Source: Arthrobacter sp. CJ23 (GTDB lineage Bacteria; Actinomycetota; Actinomycetes; Actinomycetales; Micrococcaceae). Taken from it: 64,000 bases of DNA. The stretch is taken from assembly GCF_024741795.1 (NCBI RefSeq), contig NZ_CP102950.1, positions 434,001-498,000 of the forward strand. Reading direction: 5' to 3'. The position numbers and the translations under genes were made by a program. The notes under the pieces are model-generated. The model had not been told where the DNA came from. It saw only the letters and a program-made list of their open reading frames with translations, and did no database searches. Of the stretch, positions 35,665 to 42,715 are shown piece by piece (positions within the stretch are counted from its first letter, which is position 1; each line of letters starts with the position of its first letter).

Positions 35665-36579
35665 TTACCGGAAAACGACGGTGCTGGTTTGGTCCAGCAG
35701 CACGCGGTGTTCACAGTGCCACCGGACGGCGCGGGACAGTGCCAGGGCTTCTGCATCCTGTCCCACCGTTGAGAGCGCGTTGGGGCCGTAGCTGTGGTCC
35801 ACGCGGATGACTTCCTGCTCGATGATCGGACCCTCGTCGAGGTCCGCCGTCACGTAGTGTGCGGTTGCTCCAACCAGCTTCACGCCGCGGTCGTAGGCCT
35901 GGTGGTAGGGGCGTGCACCCTTGAAGCCCGGCAGGAACGAGTGGTGGATGTTGATGGCGCGGCCCTCCAGGGCACGGCACAGATCGTTCGAGAGTACCTG
36001 CATGTACCGCGCGAGCACTACGAGGTCTGCCTTGTATTCGTCCACGAGTTCCAGGAGCTTTTGCTCCGCTTCTGCTTTGGTGTCCGGGGTGACAGGGATA
36101 TATACGAAGGGAAGTCCCGCAGCCTCGGCCATCGCGCGGTGGGTTTCGTGGTTGGAGGCAACTACTACGAGGTCACCGCCCAGGCTGCCACCCCGCCAGC
36201 GGAAGATGAGGTCATTAAGGCAGTGTCCGAACTTGGACACCATGACCAGCACGCGCTTCTTGGTTTGGTCATGGAAACTGAACTTCATCTCGAAGCGGTC
36301 AGCTATGGCGCTGAACTCTTCTTCGAGCCTCTCCGCCGAGTATTCCGGGGAACCGGAAAATGCGGTGCGGAGGTGCAATGTCTGGCGGATGCCATCGTCG
36401 AACTGCTGGTGTTCGTCGATGTTGAAGCCGCGTTCAAACAGGAAGGTGGTGACTGCCTGTACGATTCCGGCGCGTTCGACGCACGACAATGTGAGTACGA
36501 ACTTCTGTGCTTGCTCGTCATTGAGCGCTGCTGGCTGCGGCAGGGTGCTTGTTGGTGAGTCTGTCGCCACGAGGGTCAT
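35665..36579 (-). CDS. purU: Formyltetrahydrofolate deformylase
   Basis: The 304-residue product has an N-terminal ACT domain (about 27-100) and a formyltransferase-fold domain (108-295). It hydrolyses 10-formyl-tetrahydrofolate to formate and tetrahydrofolate. Catalytic residues are Asn210 and His212 in INIHHSFLPGFKGA and Asp248 in TADLDEGPIIEQ. The ATG has AGGAGGAG just upstream. It lies before the dimethylglycine oxidase gene, and a matching regulon motif covers its promoter. In the scheme here it regenerates free tetrahydrofolate for the oxidase and passes the carbon as formate to the molybdopterin enzyme. The same role is known in glycine-betaine users, where purU is grouped with demethylation genes. 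Confidence 0.95.
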   Translation of the reverse strand: MTLVATDSPTSTLPQPAALNDEQAQKFVLTLSCVERAGIVQAVTTFLFERGFNIDEHQQFDDGIRQTLHLRTAFSGSPEYSAERLEEEFSAIADRFEMKFSFHDQTKKRVLVMVSKFGHCLNDLIFRWRGGSLGGDLVVVASNHETHRAMAEAAGLPFVYIPVTPDTKAEAEQKLLELVDEYKADLVVLARYMQVLSNDLCRALEGRAINIHHSFLPGFKGARPYHQAYDRGVKLVGATAHYVTADLDEGPIIEQEVIRVDHSYGPNALSTVGQDAEALALSRAVRWHCEHRVLLDQTSTVVFR

Positions 36580-36589
36580 GTCTCCTCCT

Positions 36590-36625
36590 TTAGATATATT
36601 CCTGAGTCCCGTACTGATATATTAG
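36590..36625. promoter_or_regulatory. Regulon motifs between purU and gntR 2
   Basis: TTAGATATATTC (36590-36601) and CTGATATATTAG (36614-36625) are two versions of the shared motif, 24 bases apart, in the divergent gap of 121 bases. They lie next to the purU ribosome-binding site and upstream of the GntR start. Confidence 0.6.
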
Positions 36626-36700
36626 GATTGGGAATCAGCGTATACTGGTCTCAAGGAGAGGTCAATAGGTTTTTCGGGAACTGCGGAAAGGGCCGGCACT

Positions 36701-37381
36701 GTGGCATTTGGAACTCTGGCAATCGAGGGCGACACCAGCAGGAAATCCTTGGCCGACGTCGCGTATGAACGCCTGCGCGACCGACTGTTGATGCTGGAAA
36801 TCAAACCCGGCGATCTCCTCAACGATGACCAACTGGCCAAGGACCTCGGCATTGGGCGCACGCCCGTGCGGGAAGCGTTGAAGCGGCTGGAGCTGGACCG
36901 CCTGGTGATTACATACCCGAGGCGGGGGACGTTTGCCACCCGTGTTGAGGTGACGGATCTTGCCTACATTTCCGAGATTCGTGTTCAGCTGGAGCCTCTC
37001 GCAGCCGCGCGGGCCGCGCGGGTGGCCACGGAAGCGACCCGGGAACACCTGCGCGACGTCATGCGCGCGGTGGAGGCGTTCGATGTCAGTGCGGCATCGG
37101 TGGTTGAAACACTGCGCCTTGACGCCAGCGTTCATCGGGGAATCTATGCGGCTGCTGCGAATCCACACCTGGAGGACGTGCTGATTCGCTACGACAACCT
37201 GGCCACGCGTATCTGGTGCATGGTGCTGGACCGGCTGCCGGATCTTGAGCATCATGTGCGCGAGCATCTGGACCTTCTGCGGGCCGTCATCGATGGGGAT
37301 GAAGAACAAGCTGCCGAACTTGCCCGCGTCCATGTCAGCGGCTTCGAGCGCGCCGTCCGTCAGGCACTCTTCGCCGCCTAG
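36701..37381 (+). CDS. GntR-family (FCD type) regulator 2
   Basis: The 226-residue product is a paralogue of the regulator at 30765-31460. The winged helix (about 18-85) has DLGIGRTPVREALKRLELDR and the wing YPRRGTFATR. The FCD domain (95-220) keeps LRLDASVHRGIYAAAANPHL with the metal-binding Asp and His and the shared HLEDVLIRYDNLATRIW. The start is GTG at 36701 with GAAAGG nine bases upstream. It is divergent from purU-dmg and is followed by pdxS after 164 bases. Near-identical recognition helices in both GntR proteins, and a common palindrome at all the promoters, suggest that they read the same sites, perhaps with different effectors. Confidence 0.92.
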   Translation: MAFGTLAIEGDTSRKSLADVAYERLRDRLLMLEIKPGDLLNDDQLAKDLGIGRTPVREALKRLELDRLVITYPRRGTFATRVEVTDLAYISEIRVQLEPLAAARAARVATEATREHLRDVMRAVEAFDVSAASVVETLRLDASVHRGIYAAAANPHLEDVLIRYDNLATRIWCMVLDRLPDLEHHVREHLDLLRAVIDGDEEQAAELARVHVSGFERAVRQALFAA

Positions 37382-37444
37382 GGGCCGCTTTCGCACTCTG
37401 GGTGGTTGACTGCGCGCCGGGCTGATTGCATACTGGACCTCTCA

Positions 37445-37468
37445 CTAATATATCACCCGGATATCAGA
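37445..37468 (+). promoter_or_regulatory. Regulon motifs upstream of pdxS
   Basis: CTAATATATCA (37445-37455) and GGATATCAGA (37459-37468) resemble the CTGATATATCAG motif and lie about 80-100 bases before the proposed pdxS start. They would put pdxS into the same regulon as purU and the fdhA unit. Confidence 0.5.
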
Positions 37469-37545
37469 TGGCCTTGGCATCTGACCCGCCATTCGATCCG
37501 GGCGCCTGTGATGCAATCTCAGCCCTTCAGCCCTCGGAGTATCGC

Positions 37546-38460
37546 GTGACTACAAGACCCCGCCTTTTCGAACACATTCCGCTCACGGGCAGCAGTCGCG
37601 TCAAGCGGGGCATGGCTGAGATGTTGAAGGGCGGCGTCATCATGGACGTCGTCAACGTCGAGCAGGCCCGCATCGCCGAGGATGCCGGTGCCGTGGCGGT
37701 CATGGCGCTCGAGCGCGTCCCGGCCGACATCCGCGCCCAGGGTGGCGTGTCCCGCATGTCCGATCCGGACATGATCGACGCGATCATCGCTGCCGTGTCC
37801 ATCCCGGTCATGGCCAAGGCCCGCATCGGGCACTTCGTCGAAGCCCAGGTCCTGCAGTCCCTCGGTGTCGACTACATCGACGAGTCCGAGGTCCTGACCC
37901 CGGCCGACTACGTCAACCACATCGACAAGTGGAACTTCACCGTCCCGTTCGTCTGTGGCGCCACCAACCTCGGTGAGGCCCTGCGCCGCATCAACGAGGG
38001 CGCGGCCATGATCCGCTCCAAGGGCGAGGCCGGCACCGGCGATGTCTCCAACGCCACGGGCCACATGCGCCAGATCCGTGCCGAGATCGCCAAGCTCGCA
38101 GCCCTGCCGGAAGACGAGCTGTACGTTGCGGCCAAGGAACTGCAGGCACCGTACGAGCTGGTCAAGGAAGTTGCCGCTTCCGGCAAGCTCCCCGTGGTGC
38201 TCTTCACCGCCGGTGGCATTGCCACCCCGGCTGACGCCGCCATGATGATGCAGCTCGGCGCCGACGGCGTGTTCGTCGGTTCGGGCATCTTCAAGTCCGG
38301 CAACCCGGCCCAGCGTGCGGCCGCCGTCGTGAAGGCCACCACGTTCTACGACGACGCCGACGTCATCGCCAAGGTCTCCCGCGGCCTGGGCGAAGCCATG
38401 GTGGGCATCAACGTCGACGAAATCCCGCAGCCCCACCGCCTCGCAGAACGCGGCTGGTAG
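37546..38460 (+). CDS. pdxS: Pyridoxal 5'-phosphate synthase subunit PdxS
   Basis: The 304-residue product is the synthase subunit of the ribose 5-phosphate-dependent vitamin B6 route. Nearly invariant parts are [20 protein letters not shown] (Asp34), [37 protein letters not shown] (Schiff-base Lys91), the [11 protein letters not shown] loop (Lys159) and [20 protein letters not shown]. The start is uncertain: GTG at 37546 with GGAG six bases upstream gives the usual length, while ATG at 37468 and TTG at 37426 are in frame but overlap the operator motifs. The glutaminase partner pdxT is absent beside it, which is unusual. A second pdxS placed for PLP supply to serine hydroxymethyltransferase or glycine metabolism is one reading. 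Confidence 0.93.
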   Translation: MTTRPRLFEHIPLTGSSRVKRGMAEMLKGGVIMDVVNVEQARIAEDAGAVAVMALERVPADIRAQGGVSRMSDPDMIDAIIAAVSIPVMAKARIGHFVEAQVLQSLGVDYIDESEVLTPADYVNHIDKWNFTVPFVCGATNLGEALRRINEGAAMIRSKGEAGTGDVSNATGHMRQIRAEIAKLAALPEDELYVAAKELQAPYELVKEVAASGKLPVVLFTAGGIATPADAAMMMQLGADGVFVGSGIFKSGNPAQRAAAVVKATTFYDDADVIAKVSRGLGEAMVGINVDEIPQPHRLAERGW

Positions 38461-38466
38461 GGCGAA

Positions 38467-38724
38467 GTGTTGGACATGAAGCCGTTGAAGGCCGTTGATG
38501 GCCGCGGTTTGCGGAAGGATTGGGCTAAGTTGACTGGCCACTCGGTTGAGGTGTGGCTCTTGGATGACCATGTCATGACGGGCGTGGTTGAGCAGGCATC
38601 GGACGACGACTCTGTCTTGTGGATAGCCGCCACGGGAGCCAGTACGCGGCGACTTTTTGATAAGGCAACCGGATATCAGGTCTGGGTTCTGACCCACCCC
38701 GTGGGGGGTCGCTTCACGGATTGA
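38467..38724 (+). CDS. Small hypothetical protein after pdxS
   Basis: An 85-residue frame opens at GTG (38467), with an ATG at 38476 as an alternative start, six bases after the pdxS stop. I do not recognise the family. The product is one small domain with a likely beta-barrel pattern: LTGHSVEVWLLDDHVMTGVV, then SVLWIAATGASTRRLFDKAT and YQVWVLT. This alternation of short strands around a Gly-rich turn recalls SH3- or LSm-like folds. There are no cysteines, signal peptide or membrane helix. The tight spacing suggests cotranscription with pdxS. Codon bias is weaker than in pdxS. The end of the frame overlaps a small GACCCACCCC/GGGGTC hairpin. Confidence 0.55.
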   Translation: MLDMKPLKAVDGRGLRKDWAKLTGHSVEVWLLDDHVMTGVVEQASDDDSVLWIAATGASTRRLFDKATGYQVWVLTHPVGGRFTD

Positions 38725-38800
38725 TCACGGGCTGGTTTGCCGGCGCCACCCACGGGGGGCGCAAGGCGCCGCCCGGCCCTTCTCCATGATGCATGCGATT

Positions 38801-39733
38801 TCAGAGATCGTCTTCCGGCCGGGCGGCGAGGATCCGATTGGCTCTGACCTGCAGGATGCCGAGCGACTCCTGGATCAGGGGCGATCCGATGCTGCCCCTG
38901 CGGACCGCAGCGACAATGCGGCGCGCGGGCTTCCCCTTGCCGGTAATGCGCAGTCGAACCACGTTTTCGGCATTGTGCAGGGGCGCCAGTCGCGGCAGCA
39001 GGCCCACGCCCAGTCCCGCACCCACGAAAGCGATTTGGGTTTCCCATTCGACGGCCTCGTGGGCAATCCGCGGTGTCACCCCGACTGCCGTGAACGCCGC
39101 AGTGAATAGGGAATGGTAGGTGGAACCGGCGGCCTCCGTGATCCAGGGTTCGGACGCCAGCTCTTCGAGCGTGACCGTTTCCCGCGATGCCAACGGATGG
39201 TCAGCGGGAATGATCACGTCGAGCGGATCGTCGAGCAGGACGGTCTGGTCGAAGCGCGGATCGTCCTCACCATAGGCGTCGGACTGCATGGCAACGATGA
39301 CTGCGAGGTCGATTCGCTCGGCAACCAACAAGTCGAAGCAGCGGGCCGGGTTGGCCTCGAGTACCTGTACCTCCAGCAGGGGGCGTGTTGAGCGCAGGGT
39401 GGCGGCCAGCGGCGCGAGCAACTGGGCGGCCGCCGTGGAGAATCCGCCGAGGCCAAAATGTGACTGCACCTGGTCTCCGGCCTCCATGGCTGCAGCGCGC
39501 AGGCTCTCCCATTCGGCAATGAGGGCGTCCGAGCCCGCGACGAGAAAGCGGCCCGTGGCGGTCAGCCGCACACCCCGGCCGTCCTTCGTCAGCAGCTGCA
39601 TTCCAAGCATGCGCTGGAGCTCCCGCAATTGCGCGGAGACGGCGGAGGGAGAATAACCTGTGAGCTCCGCGGTTGCGCCAACGGTGCCGCACCGGGCAAA
39701 CACCCGAAGAGTGATGAGCCTTGGATCGATCAT
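38801..39733 (-). CDS. LysR-family regulator divergent from gbcAB
   Basis: The 310-residue product has the LysR winged helix at the N-terminus (PRLITLRVFARCGTVGATAE, then YSPSAVSAQLRELQRMLGMQ) and a periplasmic-binding-protein-like effector domain (about 90-300, with LAVIVAMQSD and FVGAGLGVGLLPRLAP). It starts MIDPRLITL at 39733. A ten-codon leader frame (39730-39759) with a strong ribosome-binding site ends exactly over this start as ATGA. A longer in-frame TTG (39751) is less likely. It is divergent from gbcA, so control of betaine demethylation, with betaine or dimethylglycine as inducer, is the natural guess. It differs from GbdR, the AraC-type activator used by Pseudomonas. Confidence 0.9.
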   Translation of the reverse strand: MIDPRLITLRVFARCGTVGATAELTGYSPSAVSAQLRELQRMLGMQLLTKDGRGVRLTATGRFLVAGSDALIAEWESLRAAAMEAGDQVQSHFGLGGFSTAAAQLLAPLAATLRSTRPLLEVQVLEANPARCFDLLVAERIDLAVIVAMQSDAYGEDDPRFDQTVLLDDPLDVIIPADHPLASRETVTLEELASEPWITEAAGSTYHSLFTAAFTAVGVTPRIAHEAVEWETQIAFVGAGLGVGLLPRLAPLHNAENVVRLRITGKGKPARRIVAAVRRGSIGSPLIQESLGILQVRANRILAARPEDDL

Positions 39734-39759
39734 GCATCCATCATGCACCAATTGCGCAT
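39730..39759 (-). CDS. Nine-residue leader peptide coupled to the LysR gene
   Basis: TAGGAGATAACC precedes an ATG at 39759 whose frame reads MRNWCMMDA and stops at 39730-39732. The stop TGA overlaps the LysR ATG (39731-39733). The strong ribosome-binding site therefore serves the leader, and the regulator would be reached by reinitiation. The peptide itself may have no function beyond coupling. Confidence 0.45.
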   Translation of the reverse strand: MRNWCMMDA

Positions 39760-39902
39760 GGTTATCTCCTAAATATTGCGCTTTTGTTGCAGTTCAATCG
39801 TCCCTAATCTCGTACTACGAAGACTTCGATAACGCGGGTTGCGAAGACGCCCCCGCTGTCCCCACGATTCACACATTCACCCAGCCTCCCGGGAGGAACC
39901 AC

Positions 39903-41207
39903 ATGACTGCCCAAGCGAACCTGCCCCTCAAATCACGCGGAAAGATCGCGTCATCGCTGCCTGCCGAGCAGCTGGCGGAAATCTCCGGGCTGTTCGAGTT
40001 CCGCCGGAAGGGCTATTCCCTCGACGCCCCCTTCTACACCGACCCGACGATCTTCAAGATCGACATGGAAGCCATCTTTGGCCAGCACTGGATCTTTGCC
40101 GCCAGCGTCGCCGAACTGCCGGAGCCGGGCGACTATGTCACGGTCGACTACGGGCCCTACTCACTGATCGTGCTGCGCAACGACGACGGCGACGTCAACG
40201 TCTTGCACAACGTCTGCCGCCACCGCGGCGCCCGAGTCCTGACCGAATCCGCCGGCTCGACCGGAAACCTGGTCTGCGGCTATCACTCCTGGACGTACTC
40301 CCCTGACGGCAATTTGATCCATGCCTCGGCTCCAGGGGAAACAAAGTTCGACAAGAGCTGCTTTGCACTCAAGCGTGCCCACAGCCGCGTGGTCGCCGGA
40401 CTCATCTTCGTCTGCATTGCGGACGAACCGCCGACCGACTTCGACGAGACCTCAAAGATCTTCGAGCCTTACCTCGCGCCCCACGATTTGTCGAAGACGA
40501 AGATTGCCTACCAGCAGAACATCATCGAGGAAGGCAACTGGAAGCTCGTCATGGAGAACAACCGTGAGTGCTACCACTGCGACGGCCACCCGGAGCTCGC
40601 CTGCTCCCTCTTCCCGACATGGGGCCTGACGGAGGGCCTGATCCCGGCCCACCTTGAGGAAGTGTGGGACCGCAACAAGGAAGCACAGTCCTCGCTCGAG
40701 GAGCGTTGCCGCCGGTATGGCCTTCCCTACGAGGTGGTCGAGGAGCTTGATACGCGCATCGCGGGAATCCGCATCTCCCGGGAATCGCTCGACGGAGAGG
40801 GCGAATCGTTCTCGGCAGATGGCCGCAGGCTTTCCAAGAAGCTGCTCGGTGACTTGCCGGACTTCCGCCTTGGCCGCTGCTCAATGCACCTGCAGCCCAA
40901 CAGCTGGTTCCATTTCCTCGGAGACCACGTCATCACGTTCGGCGTCTTCCCCATCAACGAACACCAGTCACTGGTTCGCACCACCTGGCTGGTGGCTGAC
41001 GACGCCGTGGAAGGCGTCGACTACGATTTGGAGAAACTCACCTACACCTGGAAGCAGACCAATCTGCAGGACAAGGCGTTCGTGGAGCTGTGCCAGAAGG
41101 GCGCCGGCAGCCCCGCCTACGAGCCCGGCCCGTACATGAAGAGCGAATACCAGGTGGAGGCGTTCATCAACTGGTACGTGCAGCGCGTGCAGGAACACTT
41201 GGCATGA
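39903..41207 (+). CDS. gbcA: Glycine betaine demethylase, Rieske oxygenase subunit
   Basis: The 434-residue product is a Rieske non-heme iron oxygenase of the GbcA/BmoA type, which removes one methyl of glycine betaine as formaldehyde, giving dimethylglycine. The Rieske ligands are Cys105 and His107 (CRHRGARV) and Cys125 and His128 (CGYHSW). The mononuclear iron site is near ENNRECYHCDGHPEL, with His225 and His229. The start has GGGAGGAACCAC before it. Its stop overlaps the gbcB start as ATGA. The neighbouring betA/betB, BCCT and dimethylglycine oxidase genes agree with this role. Other quaternary amines such as stachydrine or carnitine use related oxygenases, so the substrate call leans on context. 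Confidence 0.92.
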   Translation: MTAQANLPLKSRGKIASSLPAEQLAEISGLFEFRRKGYSLDAPFYTDPTIFKIDMEAIFGQHWIFAASVAELPEPGDYVTVDYGPYSLIVLRNDDGDVNVLHNVCRHRGARVLTESAGSTGNLVCGYHSWTYSPDGNLIHASAPGETKFDKSCFALKRAHSRVVAGLIFVCIADEPPTDFDETSKIFEPYLAPHDLSKTKIAYQQNIIEEGNWKLVMENNRECYHCDGHPELACSLFPTWGLTEGLIPAHLEEVWDRNKEAQSSLEERCRRYGLPYEVVEELDTRIAGIRISRESLDGEGESFSADGRRLSKKLLGDLPDFRLGRCSMHLQPNSWFHFLGDHVITFGVFPINEHQSLVRTTWLVADDAVEGVDYDLEKLTYTWKQTNLQDKAFVELCQKGAGSPAYEPGPYMKSEYQVEAFINWYVQRVQEHLA

Positions 41208-42619
41208 TTGAACTCCTCACTGAGACGGCAATCCAGGAACCACAGCGCATTCGCGGTCTTGAGATGCCGTGGAACAGGGTGATGGGCAGCACCGAGGGAC
41301 CCGCAGGCGCCGCCCGTGCATTGGGCCCCTGGCATCCGCAGGAGTTCATGGCCGAATGTGTCGAGACCGTTCCCGAGGCGGGCGGCATGATGACCTTCGT
41401 GTTCCGCCGCTGCGACGGTGCGCCCCTGGCGTTCCGTGCGGGCCAGTACGTAAACGTCGCCTTTCCAGTGAATGGCGAGGACCAGGATCCGGCGGACCGC
41501 AGCTACTCGCTGTCCAGTTCGCCCACAGAGCCGTGGACCTTCAACATCACCGTCAAATGCGACCCCACGGGACTGGTCTCACCGTGGGTGCACGAGAATG
41601 TCAAACCCGGCACTGTGCTTGAGATGCTCGGACCGGTCGGGGCATTTCACCTGCCCGACGCCGACCGGAGGGCACGGTACCTCTTGCTGGCCGCCGGCGC
41701 AGGCATCACTCCCATCATGTCGATGGTGCGGACCATCCACTCCCTGCCCGGACAGGCTGATGTTGTGGTGCTCTACCACGGATCGGATGCCGGAGGCTTT
41801 GCCTTCCACCGGGAGTTGGCCTACATCGCCTCCGTGGACTCGCGCGTCAAGGTCTTCTACTCCCTGGGCGACCGCCGCAAACCCGAGGGGTGGGAAGGGC
41901 TCAGCGGAAGGCTGACGGCAGCCATGCTCGACGAGGTGGCACCCGATGCCAACGGCCGCCAGGTCTATGCCTGCGGTCCCGAGGGTTACCTGAACACCGC
42001 CACCGAGCTTCTGGGGAAGGTGGGCGTCGACGACACCTCCATCTACATGGAATTCTTCTCGGGAGATCGTCAGACGCTCCTGGAATACCAGGCCGAGCTC
42101 GCGCTTGCCGCTGATATTGCTGAGGAAATCGCGGAGGAAATCGCCGATTCCGCCGAGGACTACTTTGAAAGCCAGCCCGCCGCCTTCGGGCTCTACGAAC
42201 CCGGCTACGACGCCGACGGAACCCTGCAGGCCACAGGGCTGCCGCTGGAAACCGTCGCCCCGGACGTTTCCGGATCGGAAGCCCCCGACGGCGGTTCGGG
42301 GACGGCGCCGGAGGCCGACACACCGGATGTCTCGACCTTCGACACGGTGGGAACGGGAAGCCTGATGCTGTCCTTCATGCGCACTGGCATCAATGTGCGG
42401 ATCGACCCGACCGAACACATCCTCGGCGCGGCCCAACGTGCCGGCGTCAGGATCGGCGCGAACTGCAAGGAAGGCATGTGTGGCTCCTGCAAGGTCGTCA
42501 AGCTTTCCGGGGAGGTCGAGATGAACCACCAGGGCGGAATCCGCGCACGGGAAATCGATGCGGGGAAGTTCCTGCCCTGCTGCTCCACCGCGCGGACCGA
42601 TTTGGTGATCGATGCCTAG
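41204..42619 (+). CDS. gbcB: Glycine betaine demethylase reductase subunit, with a long acidic linker
   Basis: The 471-residue product supplies electrons to GbcA from NAD(P)H. The FAD domain (45-150) has RSYSLSSSP near residue 99. The NAD domain (155-285) has LLLAAGAGITPIMSMVRT and YACGPEGYL. The C-terminal plant-type ferredoxin domain (385-471) has Cys421, Cys426, Cys429 and a fourth ligand in the FLPCC pair (459-460). Between the second and third parts lies an insert of about 95 residues (289-384), acidic and low-complexity (AEEIAEEIADSAEDYFES, GSGTAPEADTPDVS). Pseudomonas GbcB is about 100 residues shorter, so this linker is a difference worth noting. The start overlaps the gbcA stop, which fixes it. 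A terminator hairpin follows. Confidence 0.92.
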   Translation: MIELLTETAIQEPQRIRGLEMPWNRVMGSTEGPAGAARALGPWHPQEFMAECVETVPEAGGMMTFVFRRCDGAPLAFRAGQYVNVAFPVNGEDQDPADRSYSLSSSPTEPWTFNITVKCDPTGLVSPWVHENVKPGTVLEMLGPVGAFHLPDADRRARYLLLAAGAGITPIMSMVRTIHSLPGQADVVVLYHGSDAGGFAFHRELAYIASVDSRVKVFYSLGDRRKPEGWEGLSGRLTAAMLDEVAPDANGRQVYACGPEGYLNTATELLGKVGVDDTSIYMEFFSGDRQTLLEYQAELALAADIAEEIAEEIADSAEDYFESQPAAFGLYEPGYDADGTLQATGLPLETVAPDVSGSEAPDGGSGTAPEADTPDVSTFDTVGTGSLMLSFMRTGINVRIDPTEHILGAAQRAGVRIGANCKEGMCGSCKVVKLSGEVEMNHQGGIRAREIDAGKFLPCCSTARTDLVIDA

Positions 42620-42660
42620 CCGCTTCCAGCTGCTCTAGCCGAAAGCCAGCGACTACCGGA

Positions 42661-42700
42661 GTCCCGCACTGAGGCCAATGCGATGGCCTCGGTGCGGGAC
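42661..42700. terminator. Bidirectional hairpin between gbcB and the glycosidase gene
   Basis: GTCCCGCACTGAGGCCA and TGGCCTCGGTGCGGGAC pair over 17 bases with one G-T type mismatch and a six-base loop. It lies between the converging stops at 42619 and 42716. Confidence 0.8.
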
Positions 42701-42715
42701 TGGACGTTGGGAGGA

